From: Branchinecta lynchi
Taxonomy: Eukaryota > Arthropoda > Branchiopoda > Anostraca > Branchinectidae
Length of the DNA stretch: 64,000 nucleotides
Assembly (NCBI GenBank): GCA_023053575.1
Contig: JAKZAP010000018.1
Coordinates: forward strand, 13,358,202-13,422,201
Direction: 5' to 3'
The notes under the pieces were generated by a model. The model worked only from the letters and a program-made list of their open reading frames with translations. It ran no database searches and was not told the DNA's origin. The translations under genes and the position numbers were made by a program. Positions 57,401 through 64,000 of this stretch are shown one piece after another; positions within the stretch are counted from its first letter, which is position 1; each line of letters starts with the position of its first letter.

Positions 57401-57406
57401 AAATAA
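45308..57406 (+). CDS. RNASEH2B: Ribonuclease H2 subunit B, 6 exons, 314 aa, complete
   Basis: Exons: 45308-45443, 48091-48232, 50279-50490, 51714-51881, 55197-55396, 57320-57406. They give 945 nt, 314 codons and a stop, with all phases consistent. RNASEH2B is the non-catalytic subunit of nuclear RNase H2, which removes ribonucleotides from DNA and degrades RNA:DNA hybrids. Residues 41-60 align with the human N-terminal strand ('HVFLVSEYLK'). 'RSWFIGDSV' (93-101) corresponds to human 'HSWFINQSV', 'PLDQVLLDEKFPD' to 'PLDQVVVDNVFPN', and 'YLKYACGILSEYLPPVLSD' to the C-terminal helical domain. The C terminus holds a PIP-like motif SITSFF, equivalent to human SIDTFF. Length is close to human (312). 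ATG 45308 is the first ATG after an in-frame stop at 45260-45262; Met6 is an alternative start. Confidence 0.93.
45455..46479. mobile_element. 1007-bp inverted-repeat element with 9-bp TSD TTATTTAAT
   Basis: The element is 45464-46470, GGCACTGTCTGGGGAACC with complement-like GGTTCCCTAGACAGTGCC. TTATTTAAT on both sides (45455-45463, 46471-46479). Arms of about 150 bp share CATATG, AACCGGTAGTTCTCAC and CAGCTTCTCG in inverted order. A 9-bp duplication fits Mutator-like elements. A CAGTCTAG-family fragment is nested at 45614-46048. Confidence 0.85.
45614..46048 (+). mobile_element. CAGTCTAG-family element, left end missing
   Basis: Collinear with 20578-20992 (CTAACAGCACC, GACACTTTGCATGCAAAACC, GTGTACTAGACTG at the right end), but no left TIR. 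Truncated copy. Confidence 0.8.
46950..47740 (+). repeat. Degenerate tandem repeat, units of about 100-110 bp
   Basis: Recurring motifs are GATGAAACTT, GATGCCC, AACCGGATTTGGC and a G-run, seen four or five times with many changes. In RNASEH2B intron 1. Confidence 0.55.
48091..48232 (+). CDS. RNASEH2B: RNASEH2B exon 2 (residues 46-93)
   Basis: The acceptor is TTTTGTGTGTAG and the donor TGCAG|GTGAGT. It encodes 'FLKPGTPDLRLVFLKLPHPR' and '...YVTNNDFKRICETN'. The pattern matches the beta-rich region that contacts the RNASEH2C subunit. No ATG-initiated ORF exposes this exon, but the phases on both sides agree. Confidence 0.87.
48233..50278. other. RNASEH2B intron 2
   Basis: Contains the 3' end of a minus-strand LINE at 49878-50130 (poly-T, then AATCAATCAAGTTTAATCC and a TTCCTCTCGGACCGACGCAC block shared with 53840). 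The rest has no recognised features. Frames at 48821-49094 and 49447-49816 lack domains. Confidence 0.5.
50279..50490 (+). CDS. RNASEH2B: RNASEH2B exon 3 (residues 93-164)
   Basis: The acceptor is CATAAATAG and the donor AGAAAG|GTACGA. It encodes 'SWFIGDSVEEDGQL', 'TEIDLVFLALPYYM' and 'CPLDQVLLDEKFPDL', the most recognisable part of the family. Confidence 0.95.
51340..51650. mobile_element. GTTCCACCCT MITE, inverted copy
   Basis: GGGCGTGTTCCACCCTTC...GGGTGAAACACGCTC. Reverse-complement order relative to 42008-42242, and contains the unsplit target CACGATATTTTGC. In RNASEH2B intron 3, about 60 bp before exon 4. Confidence 0.8.
51714..51881 (+). CDS. RNASEH2B: RNASEH2B exon 4 (residues 164-220)
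   Basis: The acceptor is GCCTTCTTAG and the donor GATG|GTGAGT. It encodes 'FKYNEEKSLAWLKDKASSV' (human 'YKYSKEKTLKWLEKKVNQT') and a Ser-rich linker ending 'KEDSAASD'. Confidence 0.93.
51904..52065. mobile_element. Hairpin MITE, CACTGTAAAAA family, copy 3
   Basis: CACTGTAAACAGTTTCTCCG on the left, arms GCAGTATTTGCTACTGGGAT and complements, worn right end. It starts 22 bp into RNASEH2B intron 4. Confidence 0.75.
52296..53260 (+). pseudogene. LINE fragment: C-terminal half of a reverse transcriptase and 3' region
   Basis: Frame 52348-52779 gives 'DRLSDWAHAWLLEF', 'KLESVIHERDLDVIID', 'SRANQALGTIRKTF' and 'LYKCLVRPRVKFG', the part after FADD in animal LINEs. A frameshift or decay follows. The 3' segment (53010-53260) matches 2795-3055. 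In RNASEH2B intron 4, sense orientation. Confidence 0.85.
53363..53744. mobile_element. GTTGCG/GATACCA MITE, 372 bp, TAATA on both sides
   Basis: GTTGCGTTTTTGCTGATACC and complement, flanked by TAATA at 53363-53367 and 53740-53744. Inserted in a LINE 3' end whose unsplit relative is at about 49912-50000 (AACTAATACACTT). Confidence 0.9.
53745..54560. other. Repeat-derived part of RNASEH2B intron 4
   Basis: 53770-53900 continues the LINE 3' end shared with 49960-50130. 54390-54490 shares GAGAGGATGGGCGA and related text with 34825-34880. No gene. Confidence 0.5.
54570..54976. mobile_element. MITE with AGGCGTATTCTCGCCG ends, 401 bp
   Basis: AGGCGTATTCTCGCCGTTCC at 54573 and complement ending 54973, AAG on both sides. 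Internal GAxTCCxCGGGGA motifs are repeated in both orientations. RNASEH2B exon 5 starts 224 bp later. Confidence 0.82.
55197..55396 (+). CDS. RNASEH2B: RNASEH2B exon 5 (residues 220-286)
   Basis: The acceptor is TTATTTCAG and the donor AAAG|GTAAGG. It encodes 'DSYLKYACGILSEYLPPVL', then a Pro/Lys-rich tail 'NPAKKPKVEPKDDYS', which includes a possible nuclear localisation signal. Confidence 0.93.
55740..56756 (-). repeat. Composite repeat copy g (GGGATCCC family), reverse, degenerate
   Basis: Right block at 55740-55880 (TTTCCGTCTATCTGTCTGCG, CATAGATGG) and left end at 56710-56756 (TACCTCTGGTCTTGTT). 56065-56165 is a LINE zinc-knuckle fragment inserted within. In RNASEH2B intron 5. Confidence 0.6.
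57320..57406 (+). CDS. RNASEH2B: RNASEH2B exon 6 (residues 287-314 and stop, PIP-like motif)
   Basis: The acceptor is CATCTTCCTAG. It encodes 'VKPLSAKEKSLASAAKGSK' then 'SITSFFGKK', stop TAA 57404-57406. Human RNASEH2B ends similarly ('...SIDTFFGVKNKKK'), where this is the PCNA-binding motif. The canonical Gln is absent in both. Confidence 0.9.
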   Translation: MKPLSAKEKSLASAAKGSKSITSFFGKK

Positions 57407-57469
57407 AAGGTGTTTATTTTTTTATACATATTTGATAACAAATGAAAACTAGAAACTTAAATCGTCACA

Positions 57470-57475
57470 AATAAA
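57470..57475 (+). terminator. Polyadenylation signal of RNASEH2B
   Basis: AATAAA lies 64 bp after the stop (ACAAATAAAAGAG), followed by a (GA)n run. It is the first AATAAA downstream, so a short 3' UTR is likely. Confidence 0.65.
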
Positions 57476-58208
57476 AGAGAGAGAGAGAGAGCAAATAGTA
57501 TAAAACATCATCACTTGGGGTGTGTTCCAACCTACTTCCTGTCGCTGCCACGATCGTCCCAGCGTTTGACGTAGTCACTGTTGCAATCACTACCCTACCA
57601 TGCTATTGGAAGCTTGGAAAACCGGAGCGGTAAATTCAAAATCTAAAAATCAAAATCTAAGGAACTTACAAACCCTTAATTACTTATTATTTCATCAAAG
57701 GATTCACAGTTGTGGACTACACAAAAATAATTACTTGCTTGACCGAGTGCAAAGAAATCGGCAACTTCAAAATAATAGGTTACTATTGTTCATTTGAATT
57801 TTTTCGCCTTACAAATTAATGCTGTGGACAGACGATCAGGGTCGAATTCCTGCCCGGATTTTCGGCACCGTCATCAGTTCCATACGGAAAAGCTGAAATT
57901 TTGTCAACTTTACGGTGAAAGTGCAGAAAATCCGACCGGAAAATCTTGATCGTGGATCCTCAGCCCCATTCCGGTTTTCGGACAAACTCGGGGTACTACT
58001 GGTAGAAGGCCGGAACACAACCTTGGTAGCGAAGGAATGTGTAACTTATCGATGCGTTTGTTCTCGATCATGAAAATGATCAGCTTGCTCCTATCTCGAG
58101 AACGAAACAATATCCGCCCCGTACTGCGTAGTCTACCACAAACCTCTGATACAGGAATACGTTGTACCTAACGCTGGATACCTTACGTCAAATGCCAGAT
58201 ACCCAACC

Positions 58209-58381
58209 TACACTGTAAAAAGTTTCTCCGTATAAAGATTAAAGTTAACTGCTGTATTTGCTACTCGGATTCATCTTATCTCTATTTGGTATTATCTTAT
58301 CTGCGTAGAGATAAGAATAGTCTGAGTAGCAAATACGGCAGTTAACTTTAATCTTTATACGGAAAAACTTTTTACAGTGTA
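58209..58381. mobile_element. Hairpin MITE, CACTGTAAAAA family, copy 4 (best copy)
   Basis: 169 bp (58211-58379), TA|CACTGTAAAAAGTTTCTC ... CTTTTTACAGTG|TA. The whole element is nearly one inverted repeat. A TA duplication suggests the Tc1/mariner group. Confidence 0.92.
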
Positions 58382-59342
58382 ATCAATATTGATGATATAG
58401 TGAACAAATCAACCGATCAGAATTCCTTTAAACTCGAATAGTTCAAGGTTAGGGTATCCAGCGACAGCATCCCAAAATCAGGGGTTTGTTGCAGACTGGT
58501 TCGGTTTGAACCTTGAGCACATGGACAACTCCCCTATGGTCTTTCTGCAATCTCGAAGCACATTCTCGGAGAAAACGCATCTGCTGTGTCCATTATAGAC
58601 TCTTTCACGCATTGGGACCAGCCACCCTCAGCAGAATAGCTGCTCATATTGTGCCCCCTAGAGCTTGTCGTTTGAGAAAAGGTAGGACGCGCTTTATACT
58701 AGGTTATTCATCGGAATCATCGCACGACGTCATCTGGTGATAATCGCTTTACATTCCACAGAACGACTGATTTTTTGCAGCGATGGATATAGAAAAAAGA
58801 GAAAATAATATGTAGTCTCGATTCTTTCGACAGCAGTAGCAATAAAATACAACTTCAACCTAGAAATGACAAAATCTGGCGGTAGTCGGTTTTTAAAATA
58901 ACACTTCTTCTTCTTGCCCAGCGAAGCGATTTTTTCGGATGGTCGGCGAAAAACAGTTTTGTCGCAATTCGACGTAAAAACGATACTCGGTCACTCAGTC
59001 CGATTCGGTAAGCATCCGGTTTTTACCGCCGTCATAATGCCTTTTGCGTTTTCCCCTGCCGAGGTGTTTGTCTGTAGCTGTAAGTATTTGCCTGTCAGAC
59101 CTAAGCTCTAGTCACAAAGACCCAACCTGAGCAACGACCAGCTAAACCGCAGCTAAAGTTCGAACCTGTCACGAAACTAAGAAGAAGATGCACAACCGCT
59201 TTTTGAAGTAAAAGAAATCCGCCGCGTTGCGGTTTCACTTCATAGAATAACCTAAGCTGCTTTCGGTGTCCCCGGAGTACTCACTGTGGCTTTACCTTTA
59301 AAGTGTTTTTAACTTAACCAGTGCCCTGGTTACTCCTCAACG

Positions 59343-59620
59343 GTGCAGCCCAGAGCAAAAGACCTCTAGAGAGTATTGCGCGAACTTTGAAAAAGTGACA
59401 CACAGTCAAATCGCAGCAACACTAGCGGATACGAACATCCCTACCGAAACTCAACCAATCGCAGAGCAGAATTATTTTGCTCTGACCAATCGTTAACGAG
59501 CGCTGGCTAGAATCTACGCCCGCCACTGCATGCGAACAAAGCGACGGAGGCCCATTTTCGATGCATGGGAAGGACAGGTCTTCGCGGTACTCTCTAGAGC
59601 TATTTTGCTCTGGTGCAGCC
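59343..59620. mobile_element. CAGAGC-family element, 262 bp, perfect 8-bp TSD GTGCAGCC
   Basis: The element is 59351-59612: CAGAGCAAAAGACCTCTAGAG and complement. GTGCAGCC on both sides (59343-59350, 59613-59620). Same family as 32608-32960 in RFC4 intron 4. Confidence 0.93.
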
Positions 59621-59699
59621 TAATCGGAACCTGATCGAGACGCCGGTTCTAGCGAGATCACCGGTGAGACGAAAAAAGCGCATAGAAGATGATACTGAC

Positions 59700-60000
59700 A
59701 CTGGTGAGAAAAGACAAGAAACATTGGGGAGTGCAACGAACTGATTATAGGTTCGTCGTCTTTGTCACGGTCGTAACAGCGACGGCAGCGGCATAGCCTG
59801 AATTGCAGATTGGTTTCACATTCCTTCGCTCCCACGTGATGGATTCCTTCTATATCAACAAACTGAAATTGTTCCAAAGGACGGAGTGTCATACAGATAT
59901 TGCACTTCGGCCATTTTAGCCAAGTCCGTGGTCCTCGAACAGACCTTGCGGCGTCTCCTCCTGGAAGTGGAAGTACAGTCAGAGCCTTTATTTTCTGCAC
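59700..60000 (-). CDS. Cysteine-rich open frame, possible exon of an unrecognised gene
   Basis: The minus-strand frame contains 'WPKCNICMTLRPLEQFQFVD' and later 'LQFRLCRCRRCYDRDKDDE'. Two CxxC-type pairs could bind zinc. The composition is protein-like and no repeat family covers it. A possible acceptor (TTCCACTTCCAG) lies at about 59961-59972. I cannot name the family, find a second exon or exclude a transposon origin. The listed end is the open frame. Confidence 0.35.
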
Positions 60001-60649
60001 TGCACCCGTAAGGCTATTGTGAAAGCGGGTTCATGCAATGTGAGGAAATCTAGTAATACCAGTTACCGAGAAGCAGGTAGGGTAGTAGTTCCACAGGCAA
60101 CTACATTCGCAAAACAAGACGCACCACATCGAGGCCGCAAAATAATAAGTTGTGTCGTTTTTCCGCGGCAAAATTCGTTCATCAACTTTTTAACATTGAA
60201 ACCTGGCTCTTTTCTAAAAAAAAAAATCCGAGATATGCACTAGATACAACGTTATGGGGGTTTCCGGGTCTGGACGCAAAAGCAAATCCCAATTTTATTT
60301 TTAGTATGGGTCCAAGAGTTTTCAAGTTTTCTAGATACTGGCCCGCACATCTCCAAGTCTAAGGGGACATATTTTTTGTTTGTCTTCGAATGTACGGTTT
60401 GGCAGGAACACACTAGAGCTTTCAAGGAGAACGGATCTCATCCAGTTCGCCCATACCTGAAAGTTTAAAACATCTGTCTACCCCCAAACAGGTTGCATAT
60501 GTAGCCTACTCACGTGAATCTAGAATATACAATAACAAAATGAAGAGAAATCGGCGCCGGTATAGTAGTTACGTCTTTTCACTGCGTAGCCTATGGTAGC
60601 GTGACGTAGTCCATAAAGAGCGCGTCCGGGCTTCGTTAATACTCAATAT

Positions 60650-60790
60650 GACTAAGCCCAAAACATGCCACTGATCCTCAGGAAGAAGGAGTAGGCGTCT
60701 CCGTAACGACTCAAATCCTGTGTCAACCAATCAAGGCGATCTTTGTGAGCAGCAATGACACACTTCCGCTTAAATATTCTTTCCGCCCAA
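60650..60790. repeat. Dispersed repeat related to 44990-45185
   Basis: Shares CTCAGGAAGAAGGAGTAGGC, ACGACTCAAATcCTGTGTC and GCAxxxATGACAC landmarks with the copy upstream of RNASEH2B. Confidence 0.6.
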
Positions 60791-60825
60791 GCTGACTGCG
60801 AATCATATTTGACGGTGCAAAACGG

Positions 60826-61098
60826 ATAAGTCAGCTATATTTTATTAGAGCTCTAATAAAATGTAGCTTTGCGTTTTGCACCGTCAAAAAATACTTCCGC
60901 TTGGTACCCGGAGAGTAACCCGGATGGTACCCGGCTCTAATAAAATGTAGCTGTCTCTAATAAAATGTAGCCGGCTCTAATAAAATGTACCGGATAGTAC
61001 CCAGCTCTAATAAAAATTAATATATAAAATGTAATAAAATGTGGCTGGCTCTAATAAAATGTACCGAATGGTACCCGGCTCTAATAAACTGTAGCTGA
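60826..61098 (+). repeat. Minisatellite of about 20 bp (GGCTCTAATAAAATGTA)
   Basis: Eight or nine irregular copies of CTCTAATAAAATGTAG/CC with GGTACCCGG spacers, flanked by inverted GACGGTGCAAAACGGATAAG pieces. Each copy contains AATAAA. Confidence 0.8.
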
Positions 61099-61244
61099 CT
61101 TATCCGTTTTAACCGTCAAAAAACACTTCCCCTTGGTACCCGGAGAGGCCGGAGATTTTGCATCGGCAAGGAGAACAATCATCAAGAGTATTCAGAACAG
61201 CACCGTAGCGTGGTTAGTCGAAGCGTTATTTGTGTCAAAGACCG

Positions 61245-61345
61245 AGATTCATGGCATACCTTGGTCCGTCAGCTGCTGTCGCCAGGGAGAGCTGCACAGC
61301 TTGCGTCCTGACACAAGTACAAGTAAGTAAGTACAAGTATTTGTG
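61245..61345 (+). mobile_element. 3' end of the LINE-like element also seen at 8281
   Basis: GGCATACCTTGGTCCGTCAG...GTCCTGACACAAGTACAAG with GTAA repeats at the end. Confidence 0.65.
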
Positions 61346-61645
61346 TCAAATGAGCTCGGCAACGCTCTATGCTGGCTACTACGTCACGCGGAGTCTATGG
61401 AGTCTCGGGGCAAAATTTTTGAATTTTCACTCCATTATGGTTTTCTACTTTCTTGATTCAATGAATATATGCAACCTGTCACATACCGTGCTTTAAGTGC
61501 ACAGAGATATAGCGGAAAGCGCGCGAAGATATCGCGAGTGGACCTGAACCGCATTTCTAATACTACAAAAGCTCCACCGCAAACGCTTCTGGAAATCAGA
61601 GGCGAAGCTGATTTCCAGAAGGAAATCAGACGCGAAGAGTAATAT

Positions 61646-62020
61646 TAATAGTTGCGTTTTTGCTGATACCATGGTATCTGATACCACGGTCTAAAGTCGT
61701 TTTTGCAGTTATCGTGGTATCTGGCCAGTTATCGTGGTATCAGATAGTACGGTCCGACCGTGGTAACTGGTCGTGGTATCTCAGAAGTCATCTCACTTAC
61801 ATCAAACTTTGTCAGACTGGTGAGAAAGAAGTTTAGCACTTAGTGATGTAACTGGATATCTGTTTTTCTTTTGGGATGACTTCGAAAAGTGTAATTTTGG
61901 CAATAGTCGTTTTTGCAGAGCACCGTATATCAGATACCACGATAACTGCAAAAACGACTAATTGCAGATCCAGTTACCGTGGTAACAGATACCATGGTAT
62001 CAGCAAAAACGCAACTAATA
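61646..62020. mobile_element. GTTGCG/GATACCA MITE, 365 bp, TAATA on both sides
   Basis: GTTGCGTTTTTGCTGATACC at 61651 and complement ending 62015, flanked by TAATA (61646-61650, 62016-62020). Highly similar to 53368-53739. Confidence 0.92.
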
Positions 62021-63780
62021 ACTCCTGTTCCATTGAAAAAAATATGTCGGTAAGGTATCAAATATAGTATTTAGGAACAAAGTGACTGAGCAATTCTACT
62101 TGGCAAAATCAAATGCCGATCTCGCGGTTCTTCCGACTTCCGAGACATGTCGATATTTTTCGCGACAGAGAAGAACATTTGCAGTAAACAATGTTGTACT
62201 CAGATGTAGTAACGAAAGCTGGTGTCACAACTGTTCAGTAGGTTCGTGGATGTAAATGTCGGCTGAAAGTCAGTGGCTCTGGTGATGGCTTTTCCTCGGT
62301 TTTAGAAAGCTAGGTAATTAACTCTGACAGGCTAACTAAGTAGGTGGCAAATAAGTTTAGCGAAAAAGCGGGATTTCAGAACTATACGGGGGAAGCACTA
62401 CAAAGTTGATAAACCTGCACAAGTTCACGATGGATTCAACCTGGCTATGGGCAACGGGAATAGACCCTCAAACGCAAATCGTCTTGTTGATGACGTAACT
62501 AGTCAAAAGTCACATCGGCGAGTCGCGCTGAAATATTTCGAAATCGCATTTTTAGAGCCTCCTCTAACAACAAACATTTTTATTTCGTGACATGTCTAAC
62601 AAAAATATACTCTGCAACACGGAAAACTCAACTTGGTCCGCTGCTTTTATGGCATCTGGAATATTTGTTTCGTAAGCTTTCGAATCAGATCGCTCCAAAG
62701 CGTTTCTCTTGACCAATCAAATCAATCCAATTTCCTTCAGAGCCCCTTCCACCGCCTCGTCCTAGAGACACAAACACAGACATTTTTTTTGGTGCAAAAC
62801 ACAACCCACACAACCACAGCAGATGACTATTAACAGTAATATATTTAGCGAACGAGCCCGAAGTACGAAAGACCTACAATTTTTCGACCATAGCACGCGG
62901 TTCAGAGGGACTGTAGCTGCAGCGATTTTTCGCGGTAGTCTATTCTCCACAGTCCAGTTCAGAGCCATCATGCGGTTTAGTTCATGTTAGTCCCCCAATG
63001 TTCCTCATCATCGTCAACGTTTAACTAATAGGCTACTCTGCTAGGATAGGTGTTTACTTATATTCATTTACTAGAAAAACTGTGCAAACCTCCTGACAAT
63101 CTGGTACACTACGCTTTAATTTAAAAAGGAGACGCGTCTCTTTTCTGTTCGTTAACTTATGGATCTGTTGGATTATCACAAGAGGGAGGCCTTCTTGTAG
63201 GGGGGGGGGGGGGTATGCCCCCCCCCCAACCCGGATTTTAAAATCTGCCCCTTCGGTGATATTTTTTTTACCACTAAGTAGACAAAGAGATTGTAGAAAA
63301 ATCCTTCAAATTTACTCCAAAGAGTATTTTGAGTATTTGTAACAAACTTAGGAATTCGGCCCAAATTGATCTTGCCCCCCCCCCCCCCCACCAGCCAAAT
63401 ACTTCTAGGTTTACTGAAATGGCGCCGCTGACTATCTCCGTGTGGTGGATGCTGATAATGAGGTAATGCAGGACAAACAGAGACTAATCCACTTGCAACG
63501 CTGAACTAGTATAAACCCAATTCTTTTACCTATAAAGGTTTCTTTCAGTTGTGGCAAATGCTTCCATGAAAGCGAGGTAGGGTCGACAGCGTTAACAAAA
63601 TGATACTTTGAGAAAATGAGACCCATTGCGTTGGAGAATACACTGTCAGAAGTTTGATAAATCTAACACGTGGTTACGCATCCTTGTGTCAAATGTTAAA
63701 TACTACTTTAGCCTAAGCTGACTGGAAAAATATATTAAAACCGACTACAGGTTCGTTTCTTCCCCAAAGTTAACCCTGAA
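62021..63780. other. Right flank, no recognised gene
   Basis: Holds G/C homopolymers (63200-63230, 63377-63390) and short frames without domains. Nothing else supportable. Confidence 0.45.
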
Positions 63781-63789
63781 TCTCGACAG

Positions 63790-63850
63790 CTTGACGAGGA
63801 CCCTTGCCAAGACGGGCCGAAACACCGTAGCTGGGGTATCCGTTTTATGC
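63790..63850 (+). repeat. SINE-like repeat fragment
   Basis: TTGACGAGGACCCTTGCCAA and GACGGGCCGAAACACCG, matching the cores at 31360 and 52180. Confidence 0.6.
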
Positions 63851-64000
63851 ACTGTTTGAATATATGTTAAATGTCATGTTGGATCGCCAAGGATATTTCT
63901 ATTATAACCCTTATATGTGTTTTTGGTCGGAAAAGATAAGACTTAAAATGTCATAAAAGACATACTCTCGGCATTCAAAATCCTTAAATATAGCTCTAGT

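Noticed and set aside
1..64000. tRNA, rRNA and prokaryotic signals
   Set aside because: I looked for cloverleaf ends, rRNA cores, operons and Shine-Dalgarno-led ORFs and saw none I could support by eye.

Overview
This window is animal nuclear DNA, most likely from an invertebrate. Three conserved eukaryotic genes can be read exon by exon with GT-AG introns, and most of the remaining sequence is transposon-derived. The species cannot be named from the sequence alone.

Genes. (1) A ZZZ3-like gene lies on the minus strand. Its five visible coding exons run from 21779 down to 590, and it continues past the left edge of the window. ZZZ3 is the ZZ/SANT subunit of the ATAC histone acetyltransferase complex. 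(2) RFC4, a small subunit of the replication factor C clamp loader, lies on the plus strand. It has eight coding exons between 22155 and 43641, is complete, and encodes 356 residues. (3) RNASEH2B, a subunit of RNase H2, lies on the plus strand. It has six coding exons between 45308 and 57406, is complete, and encodes 314 residues. Exon phases agree across every junction in all three genes. ZZZ3 and RFC4 are head to head with only 375 bp between start codons, so they probably share a bidirectional promoter. RFC4 and RNASEH2B are head to tail about 1.7 kb apart. RFC4 and RNase H2 both work at replicating DNA; ZZZ3 is a chromatin factor.

Transposons. Introns and flanks hold a dense set of non-autonomous elements, many with intact terminal inverted repeats (TIRs) and target-site duplications (TSDs). 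Main examples: a 5.85 kb foldback element (9911-15756, TSD GTATA) in ZZZ3 intron 2; two nested elements with 8-bp duplications filling most of RFC4 intron 1 (22358-27583 enclosing 22409-26756); a 3.1 kb hAT-like element in RFC4 intron 5 (37698-40790); a pair of CAGAGC-TIR elements (32608-32960, 59351-59612); a 1 kb element with a 9-bp duplication in RNASEH2B intron 1 (45464-46470); a TTAA element (31508-32049); and several MITE families. Non-LTR retrotransposon fragments (820-2484, 52296-53260 and several 3' ends) and a composite repeat with internal tandem units of about 125 bp (2681-6170, 8375-9295, 17262-19345, 38913-39865, 55740-56756) fill much of the rest.

From 57.5 kb to the right end I see repeats, a minisatellite and one unrecognised cysteine-rich open frame, but no gene I can name. 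There is no sign of CRISPR, operons or prokaryotic genes. The most notable structures are the foldback element, the nested transposons with resolvable insertion order, and two transposon insertions whose duplications sit at or within about 12 bp of splice donors.
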